A DNA stretch of 64,000 nt from Hypsibius dujardini (lineage: Eukaryota; Tardigrada; Eutardigrada; Parachela; Hypsibiidae): assembly GCA_001579985.1 (NCBI GenBank), contig LRSR01007938.1:62001-126000 (forward strand). Direction: 5' to 3'. Below are positions 41,723 to 54,563 of the stretch, one piece after another; the first letter of the stretch is position 1, and the number at the start of each line of letters is the position of its first letter. Both the position numbers and the translations under genes were made by a program. The notes under the pieces are model-generated. The model saw only the letters and a list, made by a program, of their open reading frames with translations, was not told the origin of the DNA and did no database searches.

Positions 41723-43513
41723 TTATAGTTTCTTTAAAAGTTTTTTCTTGTTGCGACATTCCTGCAGATACTCCGTCACGATCGTTCGAAATTCCTTGCG
41801 GCCCAGATCGTTGTTTCCTTTAGCTTCGTTGTAACTGTTCGCGAGATCTACAGACAAACAAGTATTCCATAAAAATACTGACTAATTAACGAAAGGGTTG
41901 GTGCATATAGAGAGCACGTGGCTTACCTTGCAAGGTCTTCAAGAAATTGTCGTCCAAAACTTGCGTAGTCGTGGGCCCCTTGATGTTCTTCACAGACAGG
42001 ACACTGGTCAGCAGTTGTTCCCGTGTCAGCAGAAGACGCATTCCTTCACGAACCGCATGAGACACGTGCGGCTTTTCCAGCATCCGTAGCTGAAAATGCA
42101 AAAGTATTTCTATACCGCTATACCTAAAAAAACAAACATCGGTGCAAAAGTATCGTACCAAAACAGGATCTTTCTTCTCCACTTTGACATGCTTCGGATC
42201 GCGTTCCAGAACGAGCTTCACCTGCATAAAACAACAATTAAAACTGAACCACATCGACCGAGATTGCATTTCTGACATTTCAAACGAACCTGTTCGCTCA
42301 AAGATTTGAATTCAGACTCCTGCTGCTCCAGTTTCTTCCTAAGCACTTTGATCTGGAAATAACAGGAATGTAGATAAATCTATTGATATGCAGCCAGACA
42401 GACAAACGGGCAGGCATAGACAGACAGACAAGCAGATAGATAGACAGGCATTCAGGCAGACAGGCAGATAGATAGACAAACAGACAGACAGGCATACAGA
42501 CAGATAGGTGGACAGACAGAAGACAGACAGACAATCAGGCCGACAGGCAGACGGACTGATGGACAGGCAGTATAGTACACAGACAATAAGTTAAAGAGAC
42601 TGCAAAGCCGAAACAATTGAACAGTCACGAACCTCTTCAGAAGGATCATTTGGATTCGGGAGTGATGCCGACGTATACGGAGTGGCTGGACCGTAATGTT
42701 GAGTTGGCGGTGATGTGTAGTGGCTCATCAGATATGGATGCTGAATTCGGTTCTCGCCGACAATATAACTATTGGCGTGGGAATCAAATCGTGCGGATGT
42801 TGACGGCAAGTAAGAGGGCCCGCTCAAATCCAGGCACACCGGTGAACCACCGTGAACGACGCTGCCTGGGAAGCCACCACCGGAACTCTGTGCAGGGAAT
42901 GGTGTATACTGCACCAGCATCTGGGTATTGTTTGTTGAGTTAGTCGGATTTCCAGCATCACTAGGTGTAGGCTCGTGGCGGGCGGTAGTGGAAGTGGCCG
43001 TGTCGACGGGACCTGCCGCCGTTGCTCGTACGGCAGGTTGAGGAATCTGCAGTTCATCAGTCGGGGTGATAATTTGAGCCGTCGCCGCCTGGAAACGTGA
43101 CCGGGAATGCGTGTTATTTTGCAAATTAGTCGAACAAGTTAAAAAGCAAAAGCCCTTACAGCTTTAATATCAGCCAGATAATTCTTGGCCAGGGCCGTGC
43201 AAGTCCTTTTGCCAGCTGCGGTGAGGATTTGTTTCTCCAGTTCCTTAGCGTCACGATCTACCGAACAATACAAGATGAAAATAAGTCCACTTCCGGTTAA
43301 TGACACGACAAAGAACGGTGGAGAAAGTTCCAATCTCATTATTACCTTTATCAATTTGGACGACGACACATGGATAGAAATTCTTGTCAAAAAACCTTCA
43401 CACAATCCTTTTTCGGCAATCGGGCCGGAATTAGATTTCAGTTTGTCAATAGAGATTGCGGCAACCTTGGGTCGCGCGTCAAGATGCCAATAAACAATCG
43501 CTGAACCCGCCAT
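41723..43513 (-). CDS. BEN-domain protein, second gene of the transposon
   Basis: Seven exons read leftward: 43513-43396, 43257-43160, 43088-42633, 42352-42290, 42221-42159, 42089-41927 and 41847-41723; phases fit and give 361 aa. The N-terminus (IVYWHLDARPKVAAI) resembles the small N-terminal module often seen before BEN domains. Residues 73-224 are Pro/Ser/Thr-rich and disordered; 225-245 (RKKLEQQESEF) are coiled-coil-like; about 275-361 match the BEN domain (GMRLLLTREQL, then LDDNFLKTL, ending with KKKLLKKL). BEN domains bind DNA or chromatin. Its place between the transposon end and the transposase, on the same strand, suggests an accessory DNA-binding protein. The donor of exon 1 (GTTTTT) is weak. 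Confidence 0.75.
42388..42575. repeat. ACAG-type array in a BEN-gene intron
   Basis: Imperfect ACAG/CAGG units between exons 3 and 4 of the BEN gene. Confidence 0.85.
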
Positions 43514-44041
43514 AGTGGTATGGGAAGACTTATAGCAATCGAGCAAAAACGTTTTTTCACGTAGACTGATTTCAAAATCAACTGACGGTATTTGAGAGGG
43601 CAGTGTGCATTGGCTCAGCGTACCGTTTTGCGAGACAGAGACAGAGCGAAATAGGTCAGGCGTGAGAGCGAGACAGAGGTCAGGCGTGAGAGCGAGACAG
43701 AGGTCAGGCGTTGGAGAGTGTGCGGGGGGAGGGGTGGTAAACACCCTGGATCCAGGGATGGAGCTACGCACCACGCCCCTTTGCAATACCGCGAATCGTG
43801 CCTCCAATTTATTTGGCGCCAAAAATTTCAGCGTATCAATAAACATGTATCAGTCTGATTGGGTATATTCGGAGATAATGGACAAAAAACGGACTCCCAT
43901 GTAATCGGCAACAGCGCAAGGCTTTAAAATAATAGTTGTCACATCCGATACATGCACCCTGCAAAATGCATACAAAATATGTAAAATATATATATTAAAA
44001 TTAACATTTTATATTAAGAATATACATTGTATATTCAATTG

Positions 44042-46814
44042 TTACGTTACGTACTGCGGTAATACGTCAACAGTAAATTGTGATGCGACACCGTAGTAGG
44101 TCTTCCGTAGTACTCGGTAGCTCATCCACATTTTCTTGCATGCACTACACACAGCAAGTTTCTCAACCTCGACAAGCTGCCTGTTGGTCCCCTGCCTGGT
44201 TGTCATAGCGAAATATGTGCAACATTTCCGCTTCGGCCTCGCATAGTCCGGTGTCCACACAGCTACTGTCCCAATTTCGGCGCGACTTACAAAGCGTAAA
44301 CGATGTATTCCAGCATTACACACGCCGACTGCGGTAAGAAGAACCGCAGCTATATCGCCGAGAAAAAGTGCTGAATGCGCCTTCCAATTAGACTCGCTTA
44401 ATGAGGCAGGTTGAAGCCTGAAAAACATGGCCATATTATTTTAGACCACGTGATCAATAACACTTCAAACATAAATACCGTTTGCCTCGAAATAATTTCA
44501 GAAGACGGACTTCCGAAGGTAAAACGATGAGCTTTTCTTTTTGACGCAACACTTGTGAACCCAATAGCTGCATCATTACGCTCTTGAGAATGCTGTTTTT
44601 TGCAAAGCAGTGTCGCGAAATGTCACCATTTTTGCTTTCGAAGGGAAAAAGGGAATATGCCCACAGGGGACCCCACAAGTCTACAATCTCTGCCGCGTGA
44701 CGCATGGAATGAACATTTATTCCACAGGCATTTGCCCCTAAAAAAGAAGACATTTTCTGAACATTTTATTGGAATCACAGCATATTAACTCAGAAGAAGT
44801 CTTGTGGTATTTATTTCAGTACGAAACACAACACGACTCACGATAATTTTTTATTTTTTAATTTAAGTAATTGACAACGATAGGGCAAATTGAGAAGGCA
44901 AAAGCTAAAACTAGTCGACAAACTTTATGGTTAGCGTTTTTGGTAAAATAAATAAAACTAAAGCTAAAAAACAGGCACTCAAAATTTCTGGTTAGTTTCT
45001 GTTAAGTATTTTATAATTTGGTATAGTTTTGTCATCCCTAAAACTGAACCTGACTGTCCCGTACCGTAAAGCATAGCCACGCCTTCGCAAAACTGTGAGA
45101 GTTGATCATCTGCTACCGCAAGCTCAGCCGGATGAATGCTGTCCGTCGAAAGCGTTTTATATGCAGCAACCAACAGTCGCCAATGGTCGAGGTAACGAGC
45201 CGGAAGTATTCCATTTAAGCAGAAGACAGAATAGTGGTTAATGAAGGACCGAAACTCGTTGGCCTTATATTTGGCGATCTTTAATTTGCGCGGAAGACGT
45301 GTAAAGGATTTCGGTGGGCGAAATGCCATGAGTCGTCTCTCAATTTCTTCAACCTGGGGATGAATGGGAACATTAGCAAACACTAACACACTCAAAGCCA
45401 CAATTGGAGACAGAAAAACAGACACAGGCACAGGCACAGATACAGACACAGACACAGACACAGACACAGACACAGACACACACACAGACACAGACACACA
45501 CAGACAGACACAGACACAGACACAGACACAGACACAGACACAGACACAGACACAGACACAGACACAGACACAGACACAGATAGGCATCGACAAACCGCCA
45601 TAGACAAACATGTAACTGGCGAAACAGCAAACCGGTAGAGAAAGAAACGTACAGCATCCTTGTTGAGAAAATATGGCTCCGCGGAGTTTTCAGTCCACAT
45701 GGTGAGAACTTTCTTCACAGTCCCAATCAGGAAGCAGTGCATCTCGTCCAGCAAGAAGCAGTTGGAATAGTCCAGGTGGCGAAGTGGGTGAACTAATGGA
45801 ATGCCCTTCTGTCCAAACACCTGCGCAAGTTTACAATTTTAGCACCTTATCATGCACAGTAATCCCATATGATGTGGTATAGTCATACTTGATAGCCACT
45901 GTCCACGGCTTCTTGTGCATGCTGAACTACATTCTCATGAGTTCGCCTTTGAACTTCTTCTCCTGCTTGTGCAATATAAGCACGACAATGGCCATAGCCG
46001 CTCGGAACAGAGACACCCTCAATTGTGCATAGACTGCAGCCGAACGCTCCGTTGAAATTGATTGCGTTCCTCAACATTGCCTCCGCCGGCATATCAGCTA
46101 TCAACGCTGGCGCATGGAGGAAAATGATTGAATCGCATCCCGCAGTTCTCACACGCAGTCCTGTAATCATGAACATATATACTGTACAGTGGTATAGGAA
46201 CGGCGTTACCACAGTAGCTCGGGCCTAACCTGATTAGTAGCGACGTACCTGTTTCGTTTATTTCCTCAATTTGTTCGTTAATTTCCCTCATGATTCCTAC
46301 AATAGGTGGCTTGCCCTCACCTTCCCAAAGCGCGAGGTTCAGGATCTTGTCGTTCATAGCTCGCCGGTCGGGATGGATTTCAGAGATCATCCCGAAAACT
46401 GGCCATGCAGACTTTCCTCCGCTCTCGTTGATTTGGAGGCCATCAGTATTGATGACCATGGTGAGGAGTTTGTCCGTGTCACTAACAAGTCCCAGACGTT
46501 CCCGGCTTCGGCAGTGAGAAGACCTGTAGGCAGATCCGTCCGTCATATCCCGAATGCGATCACCTTGGCGGAAGTTCAGGTCGGAAGGAACAAAAAGAGA
46601 TTCACCTGTAATAAAGTGCTACTGTTAGATACTCAACACCTAAAGGGGTCTTCCAACTTTAAAAAAATAATTACCTCTCAAAATGTGCTGTAGTTGACTG
46701 TTGATCGATGCTGTGATGAACGTGTCCTCCACGGTGTCGGTACTAAAAATATTAACCAACTGATGTACGAATCTACAAGAGTGTTTGCCTGCTTTTAGTC
46801 TGTCTGATCTGTGC

Positions 46815-46871
<57 letters not shown>

Positions 46872-47380
46872 ATCGATTGTCTGACTTACCAGTCTATGGA
46901 ACATACATCTGTTTCAAGGTTCGCGCCACATGAGCGACAAATGATATGGACCTTCATGGGGGACATTTCAAGAGACAGCAAAATGTCTTCGATGCTCTTC
47001 ACGCTGGAAAAATCAGCTCGTAATTTCAGGAGTTCCAGGAACGCCGCCATGGCTTTTTGCGGCAGAGAAAACTTAAGGCACAGAATCCCAAAAAGAACAA
47101 GAGGATATGACTGTAGATGTTCGTTGGGGTTTCGCGTGTTGATGTCTTCCGCGACCAAATCCATCGCGTCCTCCATGACTCCTCCATCCAGTTCACTATC
47201 GTCAGTCACTTGGAGCGAGATTTCTCCGCGAGACACATGCTTCCTCACATGAAAGCGGGCACACTTCAACCGGTTGTTTGTAAAAAATTCTTTCTTACAA
47301 TATTTACAAGCAACACTGTCGTCAAAGTGTGTTATAAAGCGATCTACCAAAGCTTTATTGGGGAGTTCCAGGAGAGCCAT
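44042..47380 (-). CDS. TNP2-type (Transposase_21-like) transposase
   Basis: Eight exons read leftward: 47380-46890, 46742-46675, 46605-46249, 46160-45889, 45820-45653, 45353-45065, 44737-44479 and 44417-44042 (TAA). Phases agree and give 759 aa with no internal stop. A zinc-finger-like CKYC...C...H-x3-H lies at 25-48. Then come family blocks: VINTDGLQINES and WPVFGMISEIHP, LALWEGEGKPP, a block with NFNGAFGCSLC, LDEMHCFLIG, and GINVHSMRHAAEIVDLWGPL with FPFESKNG. This is the order of TNP2/CACTA-related transposases. It should cut and move the element by binding its ends; the first Met is chosen because the zinc finger follows it. It appears intact. Confidence 0.8.
45411..45590. repeat. ACAGAC hexanucleotide array
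   Basis: Nearly pure (ACAGAC)n in a transposase intron, with a short AC-richer interruption near 45478-45505. Confidence 0.9.
46797..46875. repeat. CTGT tetranucleotide array
   Basis: Nearly pure CTGT units in the first transposase intron. Confidence 0.9.
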
Positions 47381-47649
47381 TTTAAAATAAAACGGAACAA
47401 CAAACAAGTCACAAAGCACGTTGAAAACAGCAACACACGTGCTACATGTACCAGGGTGGAACAGTCCTGGAATACAGTCAGTCCTCAAAAGAGCGGAAGA
47501 TTGGTCTCTTCCTGGATGTATTTCAGGCTGTATTTGAGCGGCATTACAGCCTGGACAAAAAAGGCCCATTTACAGGCTATATCAAGGGTGTTTCCAGCCT
47601 TATTACAGTGTTCGGGCTGGAATCCAGTCTGCGAGTTATCCGTAGGGGT

Positions 47650-49368
47650 GTCAAACTCTTACTGCAAAGCAGTAAAATACATCTGCATATTATTTGTACG
47701 ACCAAAATATGTTAACGTGGGTCGGTTGTGCCATTATGTGGTCAATTTTTTGCCACGGTTCTTACAGATTTGAGGACGAAATTCCAGTCGACAAAGTGGT
47801 CAGTGAAAAAGATCAATATGACAAACTGCGAAAATCGAGAATGACGGGTCTCTTCTTGTTTTTTACAAAAGTGTTACGATGTGATTTTGCTTGTCAAGTC
47901 ACTCCATCTAGCAGCAGTATCAGTACTGGTTTTTACCGAGTAGTAAGGCGTTACTTTGTTTGCAATCTTCATTGCAATAGCGGCAGCTAAACCGGAAACA
48001 ATGCAACAGTATATTTGCTAAGGTATTTTCAGCACGACTGACTAACTTGATGAAGAACCTGAAAAGCTGTGTTGAACATCGTGCAAAAAGTAACACAAAA
48101 ATATTTGTTTGAAATGGCAAATGCAACGACAATGCAAGAGCGTTGCCAAATCAACCAACATTTCAACCTGGTGTTACAAACTGCTTTCCAAAATGAGAGT
48201 TCCGCAACATAAGAACCGTAAACAATATGAGCATGCATAACATTTATCACCGGCTCACAAAAGAATATGGTCACTAAAGACAATGGACAATCGAAATACA
48301 GTGATCCGCTTACACGGGAATATTGCGAGCATTGGTGAAGTTATTTTATCTATTTGTATTTGAATATTGGGAGCATTCGTAATATTTCTTATACATGCTC
48401 TTTCTATTCTGAGTCTGAGTTTGTGGGATCCACCACGTTACGAAGTAAATTGGACTTTGAAGTTAAAAACGTCTTTCGCACACATTGCAAAGCTTGATTT
48501 TTACGCCGGGTTGTTCATATTCTTTGCTTGTCTAAAACTGGTAACCGGTTTCTAAAACAAACAACTTCTGCCAAGTGAGAGCATGTGTAACTACTACTGA
48601 TATTATAGACAATAAGACCATATGTAAACCGGTTTCATGTGTTCAAATTGCGGCAAAATGTATACAAAATGAGGGGACAAAATATTTTTTGCCATTTGAT
48701 ATTCTAATATTCTTTATTATTTTGCAGAACTTTTATTATACAATGTAAATCCATTTTTCACAGTTAAAATACTTGTAAGTTAATGCCCTGCGAAGCGGCA
48801 AAAAGTCAGCTGCAGCTGGGATACTGCGCAATTTACAACTTTTAACAATAAAAGCTGTTATTTAAAGCAAATTTGATAATTAAATTAACTAAATATAAAA
48901 TGTACGAAGAAAGAATAATTCTTATTATATTTGTCAGTTGTTTTTATATCAAAATGTTACAATAGTTAATCGGGATATAAACATGTATTTGAAAATTCCT
49001 CCATAATAACTGGATTGAAGGCTAAGGCTTTTTGGTAATAAGTGAGAAGTATTTTACGACGAATTCTGCTCCAGAAAGTTAAGAAGATTACTAAATTTTG
49101 AAACTTCAAACAGAAATACAAAGTAATTTAAGGAGAAAATATAAATAGATTAAAAATGCTTAAAATTTCTAAATAGATTTTTTGTCTATTGAGCAATTGT
49201 GATAAATAGACCGCAATCAAAAGCGAGGATCAGAAACAGAATTGTAATTCCGAGACGATGATCTTAGGATATCGGCAATCAAATAATTTATCATGGTAGC
49301 TAATGACATTAGCACTAACACTGTAAGTATCAAGTTTCAATTTGTTTTACATGTTTAATTGTCTGCAG
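47650..49368. other. Intergenic, nothing recognised
   Basis: AT-rich DNA right of the transposon. A short GCTGCAGCTGGG motif at 48811 resembles the start of the patch at 49366. Confidence 0.45.
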
Positions 49369-49435
49369 CTGGGCGCGCTGCGCTGCAAGCTGCAGGACGA
49401 CGATCTCGCGGCACAGCGCTGCGCACAGCATTACC
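49369..49435 (+). other. Orphan GC-rich exon-like segment
   Basis: A 67-bp segment of high GC (about 67%) in otherwise AT-rich DNA, with an acceptor-like TTGTCTGCAG before it and GTAAAC after it. In one frame it encodes LGALRCKLQDDDLAAQRCAQ, with mostly G/C third positions. No partner exons found. It could be an exon of a gene with long introns or a fragment of foreign or mobile origin. Confidence 0.3.
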
Positions 49436-51444
49436 GTAAACGTCTTATTTATGCTTCTCACACTGGGCTTTCGGTGTTCAATGTTGGTTAATCAAATGTA
49501 GTGGTATTACAAACAGTCAAACTATTCTAAAAACGGGTTTAAGAACATTGCACAGCAAAATGGTAAATTCCGAGACAGTGGGGTTTGCGTCTAACCAGTG
49601 AATCTTTCCATTTTCAAGAAGCACTTCTTAGATGTTACAAGGTGCAGATGAACTACTGTAGCTGTGGAATGTTTAATACTGGACCACTTGTAATTTACCG
49701 CTGATTTATTCTTTCACATGACCAGAGCTGGACAACTCACTAAATTTTCCACTCGAATTGCGCGTTTCCACTCATTGGAACAATCCAACGCAATTCGCAG
49801 TCAATTCAAATCCCCTTCCGGGTTAGGTATAAAATGTACCATATGCGCATTGACGGTGGACCATGGGCCCGGTCTCTCTTAAAAACCCCTCAGCACATTG
49901 GCATCCCGGCTAAAATTAGGCGGGAGGCCCAATTGGGCCTATGTTATTAAACAAGCAGAATACTCTTTAGCCTTTCCCCATTTTGGAACTCCACGCGCCA
50001 CTGAAGCGTACAAACCATTTTACACGCGCCATGTTATGAATGGCCAAGTGTTTAAAACCCCTTACAGATACATCACATCCACTGATTGATTCAGCCGATC
50101 AAACAGTCAAATTATGACTGGAAACTACAATTACACTTACAGTAAGTTTGAACGTGAGTGGAATCTCCACTCGTTTTTTAACAATCCAATCCACCACTCA
50201 TATTCATTCTAGACAATTTAATATCACTCACACTCGCGTGTATTGAGTGGAAAGAGTGGAGTGAGTGTCCCTCACGAGTCTGACAGCATAATTTGCGGCT
50301 GTTGCTGCTGGGGATGAATTGTTTTCAAGTATTTGGACTGAAATAGTTATATTAATTAAGATAGGAAACTAACGCGATATACTTAGAAGCCATGAATAAC
50401 AGTAACAAAGACAAGAAATAAACGCAAGGACATTTTGAACTCTGGTTAAAGATTTGGCAATCAAAACAGTATACAGATGAGTTCGTGAAAAAACACTGCA
50501 AATATTTTAATATTGCGCATGAAAACAAAATTACAACTGTATGTTATACAGAATGGACGTAATCTCACACGCTAGCAAACTGCGTTGATTGATCACACAT
50601 TCGTTAAAAATCTGTCTAACCTCCAGGACCCTAATGTTTCTGTGACGTTTGAGCGGTAAACGTGTTTTGAGTCGGCGATAAAGTTGACTATTTTTTCATC
50701 GCGGGGAAAAGCCTTCTTTAGAAACCGGTTTGGAAAAAAAATGGTTTCGGCATTGTAGCGGAAAATAGTCTTGGCAGTGTAGCGGAAACCCGATTTTCGG
50801 CATACGTATGAGTCCATGAATAACAATACTAAAGGTAACTAGTAAATACCAGTATGTTGAAATGCTTAGTCGATACTCAATAGAACGGCATGAGAGATGC
50901 TCTAGATAAATAATTAAAATCAAAATTTCAGTTCGTACAACATGGAGCGTTGTCTCGTTAAGATCGTTGAGGATTAATAGCGAGCATTAGTAGCAAAAAT
51001 GTCGAGATAAAAATTGGCCGCCAAAATCAAGATCTTGTAAGATCTTGTTTTTCAGCAACGCCCGAGCGGCAAAACGCTTTTCTCGATAGAGAAAACATTT
51101 AGGTTTTTGTTCGTAGTGACTCGATCACCAAATAACCAGTTTGGTACAGAAAGTGCAAACCGATACCCAGTTTCGACTCTGTAGCTACTGGCTTATGAAA
51201 GCAATCAGTTAATTTTATTGAACGTTGCAGAGCCGCAACCCATCGGCGATCCATACTGTTTTCTAAAATTTGACACGATTTGTTTCATAAAAAAGTTGGA
51301 GCTTCACCCTGAATTTATCGTGCAATTACCGCATATCAAAATATTTATGGTACAACTTGCATCGAGATACCGGTTATCCAGCAACAGCAAGGCCTAAAGG
51401 GTCCGAAGTCGAACAAAAATACTCGTTCGTGTCTTGTTTTCCAG
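49436..51444. other. Intergenic with CACTC/GAGTG-rich patch
   Basis: Between about 49735 and 50285 the words CACTC and GAGTG recur on both strands and can pair, suggesting an old inverted-repeat element without clear ends. Otherwise nothing recognised. Confidence 0.4.
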
Positions 51445-51625
51445 TCAGTGTGAGTCGAACGATTCTGCGCGTGAACTGGCCTGCCAAAAGGATGGACGAC
51501 GAATGGCGATATGCGGAGCGTTTTGCAGCGTGACCGTTTGTTATTGTGATACTTGCGCCAAGACAACCAAATTGTCAAATGCTACTTACTGCTGGAATCA
51601 AGAGATTGTCCTGTTTTTGAAGTAA
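51445..51625 (+). CDS. Second defensin-like exon
   Basis: After a good acceptor (GTTTTCCAG) the frame runs to TAA 51623-51625. Cysteines are spaced C-x10-C-x9-C-x3-C-x4-C-x1-C-x2-C, ending VCYCDTC. The C-x9-C, C-x8-C (ignoring one extra Cys), C-x-C and C-x2-C spacings match the exon at 11207-11460; the cysteine that would give C-x3-C is an Arg and one extra Cys lies inside. No signal exon was found upstream, so this is partial or decayed. Same caution about function as for the first. Confidence 0.45.
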
Positions 51626-51862
51626 TAACGAGCTGTGTAACGTAAGGACGAACACATTGACTTAATGCGATATATCACGTTTGGGTCTAACGCTTTAGAC
51701 ACCGGTTTGATGTACATTTACTATATGTACTTGCAATCATATTGTTACTTTATAACTAACTACGGTTTGTTTCATAAATCGAATTCTTAGGCACGCAATA
51801 ACGCTAAGGCTTACGAGGCGTTCAGGGAAATGAGAACTACAGCCCTGCCAGCAGCTAAAGTA

Positions 51863-51977
51863 CTGTACTGCCACGATTTTAAGGGTGGGTTAAGCCCCGC
51901 CTCCGTCACACACTCACACACACACAGTTGTGCACACCCGGTGTAAAAAACCCACCCTTATAATCGTGGCAGTACAG
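51863..51977. mobile_element. 115-bp foldback MITE with TA duplication
   Basis: Inverted ends of about 31 bp: CTGTACTGCCACGATTTTAA... and the complement at the right, with TA on both sides. The short loop includes a CA-rich run. Non-coding. Confidence 0.8.
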
Positions 51978-53102
51978 TAACTTAACCAGTAAGAGAATCT
52001 GAATCTTTCACTGAAATTTATAGCAATCCCTTAACTATCGCCCACACCGCTTAGAACTGCCTGAAAATTACTTACATCAATCCAGAGGACAGCTTTAGGC
52101 TCAAATTGTATACTGAGACAGTTTTGAATGCATTTTTCGATACCGATAAAGCAGGAAAAAAGGATGGAAGATTCTGAAAAATTGTTGAATTTTGGATTCC
52201 AAATAACAAAACACCGAGTTATGTGATGTTGCAAAAAGTCTTAATAGGGCCTGTTTTTAATTTTTGGATTCGTTCCATTATTAATCAAGAAGAATCGTAT
52301 GGGCCGACTAAACCTTTTTGATTTCATGTAATTTGATTTCTAAGGCAACAAATACTTAGAGGAAACACCTTTGCGGATTCGAAAAATTTCACTAACCGAA
52401 GTTATGTTTGTAGTAGTTATGTATTGCACATTGAATACGTATCGGAGCAACATATGCACATAAAGACAGTGGGGGTTGCGTAAAACCAATCAATCAATGA
52501 ATTTGCTTATCGATTTATTGGACCGCTCTCCCAGTATTTTTTCCTTGTATAAAAATCAACTCATCTTCCGTCAAATGGGTATCACGACAGTAATAATATG
52601 GCCTAGACGTGGCATGCACTTAGGTGCTTTTCAAGCACTCTGCTATATCTGCAAAATCCTTAAACACGCTTCTCACATGAGTTTTACCGCAAAAATACCC
52701 GTTACAGGACTGTTACAAAACTCATAAAATAATGCTTGAAGGATTTGAAAACGAACATTACGCGTTTAAATATTCATTTTCTCTAACGAAAACCAGTAGA
52801 ATCAACAAATCCTACAGTTCAATTTGACTGATGGTGGAGCCGTCCTATTTTATCTTGAACTTTCAGTGGCCTTTGCAACCCAAATATGATCACTACTGAC
52901 CAGCTTAGTAATTTAATATTAGCCATTGCACAATAACTTCACACAGAGAAATTCTTCTGGCTAAATTCTTCCAGGATTTGTACCAAGGCAAATTTATTAC
53001 CGGTATTAAAATTGGAAGAGAAATTTATAAAGACCAGCATTGTAACCGTTGCTAGTACAATAGCAGCGTGACATGAATTTATTTCACGGTCCAACTGTCA
53101 GT
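51978..53102. other. Intergenic, nothing recognised
   Basis: No exon or motif on either strand. Confidence 0.45.
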
Positions 53103-53461
53103 TTAGCCGCAAAAGAAGCCGAGAGTGAGTAAACACCAAGGGAATGCCTGCGCGCTATCTTTTCCGTTAGCGGGAGCCGCCGCGCCAAGATATTTGATGA
53201 GAACGGCCTGCTTGTTTGTCGCAGCAACAAATTCATCCACCGCCGCTTGGCCGCCCTTTCGAAAAAGTTCCTCGCTCACTTGTCGGAGCATTTTCTTTCG
53301 CCCAGAAAAACCAGTTGACCGCAACATCATCAGACAAACTTTGTAATTTCACATCGTTGCCTTACCGTAGTGTCCGCCTCTGTAGCAGCAGAAACCTGCA
53401 CAACGATCAAGGCTAAAGCAATTACCGCGACGATGCCGGCGCGACCGTTGGAGGGGATCAT
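53103..53461 (-). CDS. Small secreted peptide J2, 95 aa
   Basis: Two exons read leftward: 53461-53366 (ATG, signal peptide with core IVAVIALALIVVQVSAA) and 53294-53103 (TAA), phase 0. The mature part has an amphipathic, charged helix (ELFRKGGQAAVDEF), then Ala-rich sequence, and ends in an aromatic/Cys tail (FPWCLLTLGFFCG). It is a clear paralogue of J1 (54167-54563), which lies head-to-head with it. Small size, signal peptide, amphipathic middle and two C-terminal cysteines would suit an antimicrobial or signalling peptide, but I know no family with this sequence. The acceptor (GCGAAAG) is modest but is supported by the paralogue. Confidence 0.75.
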
Positions 53462-53562
53462 GTTCAGGCAGGCGGAGGAAACGGTTTTAATGTCTTAAAC
53501 AGCTTATTAGTGATTGCTTGCAACCGGAATATTACTAAACATTTTGAGTTATAATTGGGACC

Positions 53563-53570
53563 CTTTTATA
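53563..53570 (-). promoter_or_regulatory. TATA box of J2
   Basis: TATAAAAG on the minus strand, about 102 bp before the J2 ATG. Confidence 0.6.
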
Positions 53571-54062
53571 GGCACTCCTGCTTGAGTCGTGCCAGAGTAA
53601 CAATATTTCCGGTAGTGCACAGGTCAGACGAAACAAATCGCAAACTAGTTGCGGCAAAATAAAATTATCGACAACATAAATCAGTCATCAAAGCCAGCCA
53701 TTGGTTCGTTCGCGTTACTAACAATTCGTTGTAAAATGCTTGTGACGTTCCACTTAGGAATGCTACTAGTACTAAAAACATTCCTGCTGCTCGTGTGCAA
53801 AGCACAACAATATCAATTTACGTAACTTGATGTTTGGGTGGAAACGGGTTTTGGGTCGCAATCGCGAGCATCTGCTTGTGAGAGCACGTAACGGTGACAT
53901 TGGCGTGTGCATGTCGGGCGTCGCTGAGAACTAGTCTGACTACATAGTTGCGGAATAACGTAACGTCGAATTTGTAAGAACTCAGCTGTAATTTATACGG
54001 AATTGACACATTTCACGTTATTGCAAAACCACTGTGCCATCATTGCACCACTCACCTTGTGA

Positions 54063-54072
54063 TATATAAAAG
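54063..54072 (+). promoter_or_regulatory. TATA box of J1
   Basis: TATATAAAAG about 95 bp before the J1 ATG. With the J2 box it defines a divergent promoter region of about 490 bp. Confidence 0.65.
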
Positions 54073-54166
54073 AGACTGACTAAGAAAGTCTTTCAAATAC
54101 AATTCATTTCTGCTGTAATTTTCGTGTCTATTTTCCTTTGATTTTTCTACATTCTCGCTCGTAAGA

Positions 54167-54563
54167 ATGATTTCCAAAACGTTTCTGGTCGGATGTGTCT
54201 GCGTGCTGTTGCTGGCCATGACAGTAGTGCGATCTGCGCCGACTGAAGCCGAACAACAGGTGAGCGCGGTCTATGAAAATTCTATTAAAATGTGCTATAG
54301 AATTGTGACCTTGTTCGATAGCCCTTGCATGTATTGCGATGTTGTCGGCCCTGTGTGTGATTACAAGGCTGTGTGCTATTCCCTTTTAGAAACAAGTCAT
54401 GGATGTTGCCGCCGAACTTTTCCGCAAAGGTGGCCAGACTGCTGTGGATGAATTCCAAGCGGCGCATGGGAAGGACGCCCAGAAGGTCGTCGTCAAGAAA
54501 TACCTGGGCTCCAAGGACGGCACCCAAGCCTGGTGCCTAGGCTGGGGTTTTTGGTGTTTTTAG
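54167..54563 (+). CDS. Small secreted peptide J1, 88 aa
   Basis: Exons 54167-54259 and 54390-54563 (TAG), phase-0 intron of 130 bp. Residues 1-23 are a signal peptide (core VCVLLLAMTVV), then a short acidic stretch before the intron. Exon 2 shares ELFRKGG-Q-x-AVDEF and the KYLG motif with J2 and ends with an unusual aromatic tail containing two cysteines (WCLGWGFWCF). A poly(A) signal AATAAA is at 54589-54594. J1 and J2 share one exon boundary and lie head-to-head, so they come from an inverted duplication and may be expressed together. The function is unknown; an effector or antimicrobial role is a guess from form only. Confidence 0.8.

Larger units (their letters stand above)
41282..47647 (-). 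mobile_element. CACTA/EnSpm-like DNA transposon, apparently whole
   Basis: A 6366-bp element with imperfect inverted ends: CCCTACGGATAATTCTTC... at 41282 and the complement of ...GAGTTATCCGTAGGG ending at 47647. GT flanks both sides, which could be a 2-bp target duplication or chance. Inside each end are repeated CTGGATTCCAG-type palindromic motifs, the sub-terminal repeats seen in CACTA elements. It carries two minus-strand genes: a TNP2-type transposase (44042-47380) and a BEN-domain protein (41723-43513). Both read open through all predicted exons, so the copy may be recent or under constraint. Three of its introns hold ACAG/CTGT arrays. Confidence 0.75.
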